Source: Rhynchopus euleeides (taxonomy: Eukaryota > Euglenozoa > Diplonemea > Diplonemida > Diplonemidae). Taken from it: DNA of 64,000 nucleotides. How positions within the stretch are numbered: the stretch's first letter is position 1; each line of letters starts with the position of its first letter. Location: contig OY723285.1 of NCBI GenBank assembly GCA_963210315.1, positions 1,736,001 through 1,800,000 of the forward strand, written 5' to 3'. The notes under the pieces are model-generated. The model was not told where the DNA came from and did no database searches. It saw only the letters and a list, made by a program, of their open reading frames with translations. Positions 42,176 to 52,399 of the stretch are shown here, one piece after another. Made by a program: the position numbers and the translations under genes.

Positions 42176-43298
42176 TTTTTGATCCCTGGTGTTTCCTGTG
42201 GAGGGTGATGGCGATGCAGTCACAACATAGCGATAGACACACGGGTCGAGAGCGCACACGCAAATGAGTGTCACGGATGTGCGTGGCAGTATCCTGTAAC
42301 CTCTCCGCCCCCCTGTGCCTGAAACTTCTTCCAACGGTGCCAGCTTCATTGACAGGATGCCCCAGACAGACATAGTGCTGCGCATGTCATGGCACTATGT
42401 GTGTTGTGTCTGCCACCCATTTGTGAGGGACATTCTACACTTCTGAGTGAAGCCCCCCGTCACCAATAATTCAAAGAAGCAAAAATGGCAGCTTCCGGCT
42501 CCACTTTTACCACTTTTTCAATGTGTTCTGGGCTGATTTCTGGTTTTCCGAAAATCTCAAAAAAATTATCGCACCATTATCGTATATTATCGTATACGAT
42601 AATATACGATAATGGGAGTACGATAATAATTATCGTATGCGATAATAATTATCGTTTGCACTGTATGCCTAGGGCGGGTCGAAAGCCTGTCCCAAAATGG
42701 TGTTTTTCGACATAGCAGCCGCGGCCCTCTATTTGACCTTCTGACCCCCCAGAACCCCCTATACCCCGGTTTTTGGGCCCAATGAGTCCGATTTTCGGGC
42801 TCCCGAGCCCCGGAAAGTCGATTTTTGATGATGTCAAAATTTTGTTCCCTATACTGCACCTCAGGGTTACGCACAGCTTCGCCAGTCCACTATCAGCCCA
42901 TGTGCAGGCCCACTTCCTCGACCTCCTCCACCCCTTCCTCCCCTGCGTCATCAAGACCCTCCATAGGTGCCAATCCTGCATCTTTCGACCCTCTTCCCAC
43001 TCCAGCGTCGCACCAAACTGTTGATGCGGGCAGCCACCATCTCCTTCTCTGTATACACTGCCAGATCGTGCAAAGATGCATACTGATGCAGAGTGGGAAC
43101 CGTCATCAACTTGCACAGTGTGCGGTGCTTGGCTGCAAGGGACAGGCGGCACAACTGGCCACTGCTCCGACACTGAGATGCTGGTCTGGCCAACGAACTC
43201 TTTGTAAGTTGAAAGGTCTCCTCTGTCGGGAGGGGGGTTTCGCGAACCAATCCTCACGACTTGCTCATGGCTTGCTGAGCAAGGCGTGCAATGACTTT

Positions 43299-43610
43299 CT
43301 GATTATTCAGGACGTGCATTCGAAGCCCGCGCACTTCTTCTGTGAAATGGTTGTTGCGAGAGTTGCACTGTGTGATTCCTTGATCCCCTTCCTCGCCTCA
43401 TCGTACGGAGGACGCTTGCATGTCCCGAGCATATCCTTCGCAGCGTCTTTAGCCAGTTCTGCGCACTCGTCATTCCATAAGGCGTGTGCAGCATAAATAC
43501 CCGGACACTGTTCTGAGACCAGGTCCCACAGGACCCTGGTCTTGAGCGCCCAGAAGAGAACCTTGATGATAAGCTCGGGCTCTGCGTTGCAGCTGGGTAC
43601 TCGCTTCGCT
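43299..43610 (-). pseudogene. Unidentified decayed coding region
   Basis: The best frame runs leftwards from about 43610 for about 100 codons: ...EPELIIKVLFWALKTRVLWD ... CPGIYAAHALWNDECAEL ... MLGTCKRPPYDEARKG ..., to a stop at 43299. More coding-like minus-strand pieces occur on both sides in other frames: TEKEMVAARINSLVRRW near 43000 and GCDFLMQPLIRATNNVV near 43900. I cannot assign a family; retrotransposon-like origin is possible. The pieces are separated by stops and frameshifts. Confidence 0.4.
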
Positions 43611-44087
43611 CTTCACCTCCCTTGACTGTCTGCATCCACAGGAGAAATGCTTCGCAGATAACGGCAGCAGTGGCAAGTGTTTAGTCGGGACAGTTTACCT
43701 GCCTTGCATTCTAAGAGAGCATTCTCATGAGGGCATCAACACTAATGCATCACTGTTGGCTATGATGACATCCTCCCTGTTCCTGGCAGCTCCGAGTTCA
43801 ACAGCAGGCCACCCAACGACTGTGTCAGATGGCAGTATTCGATGACATCTTCTCACTGTCCGAATCGTTGGGATACGACGTTGTTTGTGGCGCGGATGAG
43901 CGGTTGCATCAGAAAATCACAGCCGCAGGATGGTGTGCGCTCGGACGTCCCAGGATGAGAGTGTTTTACTATCTGCCCGTGGCAGGCGTCCGTGCCATGA
44001 CCCGGAGGTGCAGTATAGGGAACGGAAAAATTGACATCATCAAAAATCGACTTTCCGGGGCTCGGGAGCCCGAAAATCGGACTCATA

Positions 44088-45245
44088 GGGGGTCTTCGCT
44101 CCGGGTCAATTTGGGTCAACTTGGGTCAATTTGGGTCACCCTGGGGTTTTTCACCTTAGGAAAATGGGGGGCTTCGCTCCGGGTCAATCTGGGTCAGCTT
44201 GGGTCAGTGACCCGGAGCGAAGCCCCCCCCCTTAGGTGACCAAAAATAGGTGAAAATTTTTGCCTATTTTCCCTTGTGTCAAACTTGGAGTCTGACCCAA
44301 AAATCGGAATCTGTGACCCATGGTTTATATGGGCAAACCTGAAAATTTCCGACTTTTTCCTCAATTTTTCCCACTTCCTGGCCATACCTTTCCCGACCCA
44401 AAATCAAACAAATGCAGCGGAAAATGGCCAAAAATAGGCCAAAAAACCCCAAAATTTTTCCTATGGGAACGAACATGGGGGTCTTCGCTCCGGGTCAATT
44501 TGGGTCAACTTGGGTCAATTTGGGTCACCCTGGGGTTTTTCACCTTAGGAAAATGGGGGGCTTCGCTCCGGGTCAATCTGGGTCAGCTTGGGTCAGTGAC
44601 CCGGAGCGAAGCCCCCCCCCTTAGGTGACCAAAAATAGGTGAAAATTTTTGCCTATTTTCCCTTGTGTCAAACTTGGAGTCTGACCCAAAAATCGGAATC
44701 TGTGACCCATGGTTTATATGGGCAAACCTGAAAATTTCCGACTTTTTCCTCAATTTTTCCCACTTCCTGGCCATACCTTTCCCGACCCAAAATCAAACAA
44801 ATGCAGCGGAAAATGGCCAAAAATAGGCCAAAAAACCCCAAAATTTTTCCTATGGGAACGAACATGGGGGTCTTCGCTCCGGGTCAATTTGGGTCAACTT
44901 GGGTCAATTTGGGTCACCCTGGGGTTTTTCACCTTAGGAAAATGGGGGGCTTCGCTCCGGGTCAATCTGGGTCAGCTTGGGTCAGTGACCCGGAGCGAAG
45001 CCCCCCCCCTTAGGTGACCAAAAATAGGTGAAAATTTTTGCCTATTTTCCCTTGTGTCAAACTTGGAGTCTGACCCAAAAATCGGAATCTGTGACCCATG
45101 GTTTATATGGGCAAACCTGAAAATTTCCGACTTTTTCCTCAATTTTTCCCACTTCCTGGCCATACCTTTCCCGACCCAAAATCAAACAAATGCAGCGGAA
45201 AATGGCCAAAAATAGGCCAAAAAACCCCAAAATTTTTTCCGGGGG
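44088..45245. repeat. 389-bp tandem repeat, three units
   Basis: Units begin at 44088, 44477 and 44866, each with GGGGGTCTTCGCTCCGGGTC, so each repeats the element's own end. Every unit includes a 63-bp inverted repeat GGGGGGCTTCGCTCCGGGTC...GACCCGGAGCGAAGCCCCC. The units are practically identical. Copy 1 of the element has a single unit. Confidence 0.93.
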
Positions 45246-46795
45246 GCTTCGCCCCCCGGACCCCTCTTGCGTGGGGGGCTTCGCCCCCCACGCCACACGC
45301 ACCTCCCGGCCGGTGGCCGGTTCGGTCGTCGTCGGCTGCGGCCAAAGGGCGTGCGGTAGCCGACGCCCTTTTGTGCTCGCCTCCTCCTCCCACACTTCAG
45401 TATGTCGTTTCATGTGAGTCCGTGTTCCTGCTTTGTTCTTCTGTCGACTGGGACGGGCCAGTCCTCGTGGGTTGCCGGCCGGTGTGTCCTCCCCCGGGAC
45501 CCCCTCCTCCTCCCGCCACTTGCATCTGGTTCAACTTCAGTGAGAGCTGAGCGGGAGCCATACTTGCTCTCTTGGACCATTTGTCCGCAGTCCTGCATCA
45601 TGAAGAGTTAGGTAATGCCCAGCCGCAGCCATCCCCCGACCCAGGTGTTCTGCCGTGGGCCAGGTCACCATCTGTAGGTCACCCCGTCACACACCAGTGG
45701 GCAGGCCCTGTCAACGATATCGATGTGACTGCTCTTGCCGCAGGGCAACGGATGTGGGCCTGCATTGCATCCTGTTGCCGCTCAGTTCTGTTCCCACCGG
45801 AGCTTGTTGTTGCGCCGCAGGTCGAACAGCCTTTCGTGTGGTCGGCGCTGATCTTGTATAGAACGTAGGCAGTAGGCTGCTGTGGGTGACCTGCAGGTTA
45901 CCCGTCCCTTTCGTGCAGGCAGCGCGAGAGGTGCGATGTTTATGTGTGGGAGCACGGCAGCTGCCCCACACTCCATTCTGCTCTCTTGTCTGCTGTTTAT
46001 GTTGAACAAGGTCTGGCTGCCAGTGATCTCGCTGGGGGTCGGGCAAACCAAAAAAGAAGTCGGGCACAGGGTGGCCGAGCTCGCGAGAAAAAAAGTGCAG
46101 CCCAACCCCGCCCCGACTTCCCGTGGTATGATGCAAACAGGATCGAATGCACGGCCACAGAACATTTTCACCCAATTCGAGAGGCACCGGATGTTGCTGC
46201 CTTTGGTCGTCCTGCTCGATCAAAAATCAGGAATCCAGCCCCCCAGCCGCCGCCACGGTAGTGAACATCCTGAAAGTCTTCGAAGGCTAGTCCCCACACC
46301 GGTTGGTGCTGTTGCACATTCCAGGCGGGGATGGTCCTTCGCTTGGGGCATGATGAGGTGCGCTTCGATGAACACCATCAAGCCCCCAGCATGCCGTTGG
46401 GTTTTCATACGCTGCGGCGCATGAAAACTCGGCCACAAGGCCGAACCCAAAGCCCCAAAATCTGACCCGGGAGGTAGGGCCGAGGGTAGGGCCATGCCAC
46501 CCCTGGCGGCCCACCCTCCCAAACAATTACAGAAAAAGGGAGGTGGGGCCGCGGCCCCCTGCCAGCCCTGGCACGGGATCACTGCTGGCGGGTAGTTCAG
46601 GCTCGTGGCCCTCCTCGTTCCGATAGCCCCTCGGACATCCAAATGATTCACGTGCAGCAGCCCATGCGCAGAGAACGGTGTGCCGTCTTGTACAGCAACT
46701 GTTGGACAACTGTTGAAATCGTTTTTCACCAAAAAAAAATCACTCTGCGGGCCAAGTCGAAGATTTTTCTGGGGACTTTTGGTGTCCCCAATTTT

Positions 46796-46952
46796 TGAAC
46801 GATTTGAACGATTTTTGGCCGTGCTCGTAGCATTCCCCGTTGAGGGGGTCGCTATTTCGTGTTCTCCTGGCCGCACGGAGGCATTGCCTTACGTCGCCTC
46901 TTCCTCTTTTCCTTTGGTGGTGTGTTGGTCTGGCACAGAGGGCGGGACCGTG
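46796..46952 (-). mobile_element. LINE 3'-UTR fragment, copy L3
   Basis: About 157 bp matching the 3' UTR of copy L2 (34905-35070, e.g. GGAGGCATTGCCTTACGTCG as complement) is inserted between CCCCAATTTTT and TTTTTCAATTTTCG. The homologous point in copy 1 of the host element (about 30615) is uninterrupted. TTTTT is the likely target duplication. Confidence 0.8.
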
Positions 46953-47209
46953 CTTTTTCAATTTTCGAAAAATAAGCTCACTTTGCTAAACTGGACCCAA
47001 CTCCCCACACTCTTTTTTTCCGACTTTTTCACGGGTTTTTTCCGGTTTTTTTTGGTTTTTTTTGGCGGATGGAGCGAAGACCCCCATAGGGCCCAAAAAC
47101 CGGGGTATAGGGGGTTCTGGGGGGTCAGAAGGTCAAATAGAGGGCCGCGGCTGCTATGTCGAAAAACACCATTTTGGGACAAAAAAAACGGGGCTTTCGA
47201 CCCCCCCTA

Positions 47210-47550
47210 CCCCCCCCCCCCCCCCTCTCTCCCCCCACCCCGCCCCTCTCTTATTTGCAACACAGCCATGCTCCATTCCCCCGCCCCACCCCACCCCCAC
47301 ACCCCACACTCCACGCCAGAGGTGAACAAACAGCACCATCCACCCACCCCTCCCCACACTATTCTGTACACAGCCCCCGTCCCCCCCCTCCCCCCACTCC
47401 CACACCCCCACACCCCCACCCACCCACACACACGACCCCCGGTGTGTGTGGGCAGTGACCCCCCTTCTCAGTCTCAACTCTGTCCCCACACTGCCCCCTG
47501 CCGCTTCCGTTACCTGGTCCTGCCAGGGGTCCTGCATCCTGTAGGAGGGG
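47210..47550. other. Strongly C-rich upstream region of the FIBP-family gene
   Basis: From about 47203 to 47450 the plus strand is dominated by C with CACACCCCCACACC-type repeats. It may hold the promoter, but no defined site is recognisable. Confidence 0.5.
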
Positions 47551-48900
47551 ATGGGGGAGCGATCGCATACACTGGCTGGGCTGGGGACGATAACCTGCCA
47601 TGCATGCATCTTGGATCCTTACTGTGTGGACCAAGGCCTGTTCGACCTGTTTGTGAGGGGGGAGAATGCGCGCGATGCGATGGTCCGGCTCCGGAAGTCT
47701 GCGAAGTACGCACATGCCCCCGAGCATCTGATTGAGGATGACATCAACGACCACTACCGGATGTTCCACTATTTGCTGCATTACCTGCAACGCCCCCACT
47801 TTTTTCTCCAGAGCTGCCCGGTCCCGCTTGACAGAAGCGTGAGGATGTCCCTCCTTGCGCGATACTTCCAGCTGGACACCCGGCTCTGCACCGATATATA
47901 CGGCAGGAAACCAAAGGACCTCCGATCTCGCGCGCTCGCCGATCGCTACCAGGTGGAGAACGTGCGGCTGATCTACAAACAGGTTATCAAAGAGCAGGGC
48001 CCAGCGGTCGACTGGGGTGGCGGGGCTGCAGGTGTTCCGCAGCCTACCACATCTGGGACAGACCATGCTGTGTTAGAGGATGCCATCATGAGCCATTTCA
48101 AGCTGCCGCGCGCGCTGGCGCAGACCTACGCTGCCCTGTGCTTCAGCATCAAGTGGAACCTCCACATCGAGAAGCACCGCAAGCTGCCCGCCTTCAGGTC
48201 GTGGGAGAACCTCCAGATCGTCACGGCATCCGTGATGCGGCAGTTCTGCAGCAAGAGGTCAACACTCACCCCTGGGCTGGAGGAGTCTCTGAAGAGCGTG
48301 AAGGACCTCCTCCGCGACGCGGTGCTGGATGCTTACGTCGAGAACATCGTGTCGCTTCTGACCCCGCCGGGGCCCCGCGCGCCGGCCCTCCCCGCGAAGG
48401 CGGCAAAAGTGGTGCGGGCAAGCATAGCAGGGCTTGCGGGATTCGCCGCGAACCTCGGGAGCAAGCTGTCGTCGCTCTACTCTCTCTGCGACACGCTGAA
48501 TGACGAGGCACGCATCCTGGAGGACGTGCAGAGGCACGGCGCGATAGCCCTGCTGGAGGCAGCCCTGCAGTCGCCGCTCTCCGATCGCCCCACGAAGAAG
48601 GGGAAGGTTCTGACAGAGCGTGCCAAACACTCCTGGTTCGCCTTCCTGCGCATCGTCCTCCTTGTGGTGCAATTCCTCGACTCCCAAGGCGACACACGCC
48701 TTCAGGCAGGGACACCTGTTAGCGCCGCAGGGCCTCTCGGCAGCACCCCCGAATCCACCCCTGCCATGTCGTCGCTATCGCCTGGCGACGTGGCGTCGAT
48801 GCATGAGGCTGCGATACAGCGCAGCCTGGATGAGGTGAGCGAAGCCATCACGGTCCCCGCCTCCGTCCCGCCTCTGGCACCGCCCCACCCGCAGCCGTGA
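47551..48900 (+). CDS. FIBP-family protein (acidic FGF intracellular-binding protein homologue)
   Basis: It encodes 449 residues in one exon. The N-terminal half fits the FIBP family: VDQGLFDLFVRGENARDAMVR, then NDHYRMFHYLLHYL, ARYFQLDTRLCTDIYGRK, and IYKQVIKEQ, each matching the order of the human protein (DHYRTFHMLERLL; ERYYAFDEAFVREVLGKK). Human FIBP is about 360 residues and binds intracellular FGF1; its molecular role in protists is unknown, and FIBP-like proteins occur widely in eukaryotes without FGF. The extra length is in a variable middle (300-330, Pro/Ala-rich) and a Ser/Pro-rich tail. The ATG at 47551 is the first in frame; residues 1-22 are not conserved, so translation could start elsewhere or an upstream exon may exist. 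Confidence 0.75.
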   Translation: MGERSHTLAGLGTITCHACILDPYCVDQGLFDLFVRGENARDAMVRLRKSAKYAHAPEHLIEDDINDHYRMFHYLLHYLQRPHFFLQSCPVPLDRSVRMSLLARYFQLDTRLCTDIYGRKPKDLRSRALADRYQVENVRLIYKQVIKEQGPAVDWGGGAAGVPQPTTSGTDHAVLEDAIMSHFKLPRALAQTYAALCFSIKWNLHIEKHRKLPAFRSWENLQIVTASVMRQFCSKRSTLTPGLEESLKSVKDLLRDAVLDAYVENIVSLLTPPGPRAPALPAKAAKVVRASIAGLAGFAANLGSKLSSLYSLCDTLNDEARILEDVQRHGAIALLEAALQSPLSDRPTKKGKVLTERAKHSWFAFLRIVLLVVQFLDSQGDTRLQAGTPVSAAGPLGSTPESTPAMSSLSPGDVASMHEAAIQRSLDEVSEAITVPASVPPLAPPHPQP

Positions 48901-48923
48901 TGGGGGGGGCGGGTTTGCACCTT

Positions 48924-49020
48924 GTTTTGAACGATTTGAACGAATTTTACTGCAACAAGGGATCCTGCTCGCTGCGCCCCCCTGTGGGAGGGGTCGCTGT
49001 TTTTGGTGCGAGGTGCCAGG
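48924..49020 (-). mobile_element. Short LINE 3'-end-like fragment, copy L4
   Basis: Read on the minus strand, the block ends with ATTCGTTCAAATCGTTCAA, the terminal motif of the LINE copies, and holds AGCGAGCAGGATCCC, similar to copy L1. It starts 24 bp after the FIBP-family stop codon, so it could contribute to that gene's 3' UTR. Confidence 0.55.
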
Positions 49021-49765
49021 GCTCTGTAGAACATAGAGTGATAGTGACAGTGGGGGGTGTGGGTGTGGAGGGCTGGAGGGGTGGAGGGATCAGTGGCGAC
49101 AAGGAGGGGCGGGGTGGGGGTGGGGGTGGGAGGTGGTGGGGCCCAGCACTGCTCTGATTCGGGTGTCTTCACTGCGGGGCGCCGGCAGGGTCATTTTTGA
49201 TGAAGATTCCTCTGGGTGGGAAGACGGGAGGCGTCAAACTTTGCGTGCAGAAGGTGTTTAGGCAGCGAAGACCCCTTGATGGTGTGTGGAGGGGCACAGC
49301 ACTGCCCCAGACAGGACGGACTACGCAAGCTGCACTAGCCCCGCATAGCAGCTGCAGGCAGAAGCAAGCGGGAAAAAAAAACATACCAGAGTAAACGTGG
49401 TGTCAGACAACCTGTAGAACTGGCAAACTCCTCCAGCCTGGGATAGGTGTTGGTTGTTGGCGTGGCCCCACTCTCCACCTCCCCACCGCCCCACGCCCAC
49501 CCCCACCCACCCGAGCACCCGACCGCCACACGGCACCGGATCCTGCAATTTGAGATTTTGGGAAGGGCTCTCTGTTGTCCACTCTGTTCCGACATCACCC
49601 CCGACCCCCACCGCAGGACTGTGGCCTGGTGGGGTTGTGCCTACACACGTCCTCGAGACGGCTGCAGGGTGTGTCACGATAGTGACTTCGTAGTGTGTGC
49701 GGGCAGTGGAGGGGGCGCGGGTTTGCTCGGTGCGACCTGCACTAAGTAAGCATATTAACGCGCGG

Positions 49766-49799
<34 letters not shown>

Positions 49800-49873
49800 C
49801 GTTGGTTTGGCCGTAGGGGAGGTTCCCCTTGCGTGTGTGTGTGTGGGGGGTGGGGTGGGTGGGTGGCAGGGAG
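49021..49873. other. Spacer upstream of the cyclase-like gene, with a GT microsatellite
   Basis: It has a (GGGGT)-rich stretch at 49045-49140, a C-rich stretch at 49470-49510 and (TG)15 at about 49768-49798, 75 bp before the proposed start. No other gene was seen. Confidence 0.5.
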
Positions 49874-52399
49874 ATGTCGCGACATTCGCTGCATTTGGAT
49901 GGTGTGCTGCGGCGGGGAAAGCAGGGCGACTCGTCGGTCTCGCCCGAACAGGAGCAGATGCTGAAGGAGCATATGACGCACAGCCTGGTGCCTCTGAAGC
50001 TTGTGCTTACACTCGGGTATGCGACGGTGATCATCATGGCATGTGCCTGCTGCATTTGTGTGACGATGAGCTTCTTCAGCGAGAGCACTGCCGAGCGCAC
50101 AGTGGAGCACGCTGCTGCCGTTGCCACGCGGACATCACTTGCCATTGCAACGAAGCTTTCAGTGGGTTACTTCAAGACTGATTCGTGGCTCACTGCATGG
50201 ATCAACTACATGGCACCCACACTGGCCGGCTCAAAGGGCACATACTACGGCCTGACTCACTACGATGCGTCCTTCTGGGCTGAGGCGCTGCTCGACTCCT
50301 TCGTCTGGGGGCGGGACCGCGGCTTCGACTTCACCACACTTGGCCTCTGCCTCCGTGCTGGGGAGGTCGCCCATGCAGACTACATCCCCTCGCAGGGCTT
50401 GGTGTTCAAGGTGTCGAGCCGGTCAAGCTACCTGCAAGTCTCGATCTTCGCGAGGTCATGGTCGATGCTGACGAGTGCATACACATACGACCCGGATACC
50501 CTTGAGAGGACACACAACACGCAGTACGAAGACCTAACCGGTGGCTGCCAGACGAAGCCCTTCTTCAAGACGTTCAGCGAGGCCAAGGCGCGGGAGTACC
50601 ACGACTACGACCTGCAAGAGCAGGTCACACCGATGCCGACGACTGATGCCCCTGATCCTGATGTTGACGGCGACTCTGGGGAATCAGATCCCTTCAGTGG
50701 TGGCGACAGCAACAGCACAAGCGAACCGGCTACCTTTGCGCCCCGGACAATGGCACCGGCAACGATTCCTGAGCTGCACACCGAGACACACATGAACATA
50801 TCTGCGGACAGTGTGGGTGGGAGCATTACCTTCACCACAGGCATCTTCCAGTTGCGTGGGGATGCGTACAACAACACGAAGGTGCATGTCGACACGCTTG
50901 TCGTGTCGTACCTGCGCATGGGGTTGCACATCTTCCCGACTATCGTGGACGAGGTTGTTTCCACATCGGGTGGGGCCACAGTGGTCACTGTTGTGTACCG
51001 TGGCACCACCCCACACACCATCCTTGCGTCCAGCAGACGCTTCGTCGCCACCGCCTCAGACCTGAAGGATCTGGGTGAGTGCAGCTCACGGGTGCCCGTG
51101 CCGCTGCCAGATGTGGACATCGAGGTGTGTGTGCATATCGTGGAGGACGGGCGGCGTGAGATGGACTCGGCGCTGGAGGAGACCCTCCTAGTCTCGGCAG
51201 GGGTGTTCATGGCGTGCATCATCCTGTGCGCCGCAGCGACGCACGTGCTCTTCCTGCCCCTGCGTGGTGTGGAGCAGAACCTTGCTCGCATCGCGCAGTT
51301 CAGCTTCTCCGAGTCCGACACGAAGATCTCAATCTTCAGCGAGTTCGCCACTTTGCAAATCGCATGCAACAAACTTGCGGCAAACCTCCGCGAGCTGTCC
51401 CTCTTCCTGCCTGACTCCGTCACGTGCGGCAGAGACCTGCAGATACAGTCCCCTCCGGGGTCTCCCAAGGTGACGTCGCCCCTCGCGTCGCAGGTGGAGA
51501 AACTGCCCCTCTTCGGGTTGGGTGCTGGCGGTGGCGGTGTCAGTGGCGGTTGCACCAGTCCGCGCTCCCCGATGGGTAACGGGCGGCGCAGCAGCATCGA
51601 CTACGGCGTGCAGTACAGGCAGCTCATCCGCAGGAACATCAGTGTGGTCGTGGTGTCCTTCAGGCGTATCGACGTACTGGCAGCACAGGGCCAGACAAGC
51701 GCTGTGGAGGCAGCTGCTGCGCAGTGGCTTGCACGGCTTGCCAGCGAGGTGCACCGCAGGTCTGGAAGCATCCACCGCACTGCCGACTCCACAGTGTCTG
51801 TCAAGTTCAACGCGTGCGGGCGTGTTCCCGACCACCAGCGCACCGCTGCCGACCTGCTGGCCTCCTGCCTGCAGCTGTGGGAGGAGCGTGACGACGTGGT
51901 GTTCGGGGCCAGCTCCGGGCTTGCGTCTGTGGGCTGCCTGGGCGGGTTCGCCAGGCTGGGGCACGTGGCGCTGGGCAGGGTGCTGGAGGAGGCAGACGTG
52001 CTGCGCCACCTCTGCCAGCCACGCTTCTGCCGCGCCCTCGCAATGCGCGAAGTTGCGCTGCACTGCGAAGCATCACGCGCTGTGGACCGCGTCAAATTCG
52101 GGTGCGAGTCCAGCTACACCACCGCATTCGAGGTGCTGCCCACATCCCCTGCCAACAGCACTGCGGGCAGGGCCTACCTGCAGCTGTGGGACCTGCTGCT
52201 TGCTGACGAGCCGCCACGCCCGGAAGACGCACTCCACCTGATCCAACACGACGTGGACGCAGGCGTGCCTTCCATCGTCCTCCTTGCGGATCGCATCCAA
52301 AGCCACAAGGGACCGCTGTCCCAGTTCGGCACACACATCGCCCAGGGCGTCACAGGCGAGCGTTCCCCACTGCACGGCCTCCCCGCAGCGCACCACTGA
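49874..52399 (+). CDS. Two-pass membrane sensor with degenerate class III cyclase-like domain
   Basis: It encodes 841 residues from the ATG at 49874 (an in-frame ATG at 49829 would add 15 residues of low-complexity translation). TM1 lies near residues 44-68 (LGYATVIIMACACCICV), followed by ~365 extracytoplasmic residues with likely Cache-type folding and a Thr/Pro/Asp-rich insertion (260-305), then TM2 near 437-463 and a HAMP-like stretch. After a Gly/Ser linker, residues ~587-760 align loosely with nucleotidyl cyclases. The first metal-binding Asp position reads SFRRID (Asp replaced by Arg), the substrate Lys is not evident, and the Asn/Arg pair is absent (GHVALGRVLEEAD), while an Asp in the second metal position (HRTADS) may remain. 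It is therefore probably a pseudo-cyclase or signalling scaffold responding to an external ligand. Confidence 0.7.
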   Translation: MSRHSLHLDGVLRRGKQGDSSVSPEQEQMLKEHMTHSLVPLKLVLTLGYATVIIMACACCICVTMSFFSESTAERTVEHAAAVATRTSLAIATKLSVGYFKTDSWLTAWINYMAPTLAGSKGTYYGLTHYDASFWAEALLDSFVWGRDRGFDFTTLGLCLRAGEVAHADYIPSQGLVFKVSSRSSYLQVSIFARSWSMLTSAYTYDPDTLERTHNTQYEDLTGGCQTKPFFKTFSEAKAREYHDYDLQEQVTPMPTTDAPDPDVDGDSGESDPFSGGDSNSTSEPATFAPRTMAPATIPELHTETHMNISADSVGGSITFTTGIFQLRGDAYNNTKVHVDTLVVSYLRMGLHIFPTIVDEVVSTSGGATVVTVVYRGTTPHTILASSRRFVATASDLKDLGECSSRVPVPLPDVDIEVCVHIVEDGRREMDSALEETLLVSAGVFMACIILCAAATHVLFLPLRGVEQNLARIAQFSFSESDTKISIFSEFATLQIACNKLAANLRELSLFLPDSVTCGRDLQIQSPPGSPKVTSPLASQVEKLPLFGLGAGGGGVSGGCTSPRSPMGNGRRSSIDYGVQYRQLIRRNISVVVVSFRRIDVLAAQGQTSAVEAAAAQWLARLASEVHRRSGSIHRTADSTVSVKFNACGRVPDHQRTAADLLASCLQLWEERDDVVFGASSGLASVGCLGGFARLGHVALGRVLEEADVLRHLCQPRFCRALAMREVALHCEASRAVDRVKFGCESSYTTAFEVLPTSPANSTAGRAYLQLWDLLLADEPPRPEDALHLIQHDVDAGVPSIVLLADRIQSHKGPLSQFGTHIAQGVTGERSPLHGLPAAHH

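Larger units (their letters stand above)
39350..42671 (-). mobile_element. hAT-type transposon with palindromic ATTATCGTA arrays (about 3.3 kb)
   Basis: Both ends read TAGGCATACAGTGCAAACGA followed by TAATTATTATCGC, perfect over more than 30 bp in inverted orientation. Immediately inside lie arrays of TACGATAAT/ATTATCGTA (39360-39612 and about 42560-42655). The transposase gene is on the minus strand. No 8-bp duplication, the usual hAT footprint, can be seen: the left flank is a C-run and the right is GGGCGGGT; a TA on each side is compatible with the sequence. Confidence 0.87.
44088..47085. mobile_element. Large GGGGGTCTTCGCT element, copy 2 (2998 bp)
   Basis: The ends GGGGGTCTTCGCTCC / GGAGCGAAGACCCCC are flanked by ATA. 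It is inverted relative to copy 1 (30487-32521). It is longer because its left end has three instead of one 389-bp unit and because a LINE fragment (46796-46952) is inserted. The uninterrupted target is represented inverted at 42771-42790. The shared 98-codon passenger frame lies at 45572-45868. Confidence 0.87.
42673..47209. mobile_element. Element with ~190-bp inverted arms, hosting the second large GGGGGTC element
   Basis: The 42673-42871 sequence (GGTCGAAAGCC ... CCCAAAATGGTGTTTTTCGAC ... GGTTTTTGGGCCC) returns inverted as 44008-44087 plus 47086-47209. The right arm is split by the 44088-47085 insertion. The left end touches the hAT-type element. Between the arms lies a decayed minus-strand coding region. 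TA flanks both outer ends (TAGGGCGGGTCG on the left; CGACCCCCCCTA on the right). Confidence 0.7.

Noticed and set aside
45572-45868. 98-codon frame conserved in both large GGGGGTC elements as a gene
   Set aside because: The two copies are so similar that conservation of the frame carries no weight; there is no domain or intron-exon signal.
47154-48066. Minus-strand frames overlapping the start of the FIBP-family gene
   Set aside because: They are translations of the C-rich upstream sequence and of the antisense of conserved FIBP codons.
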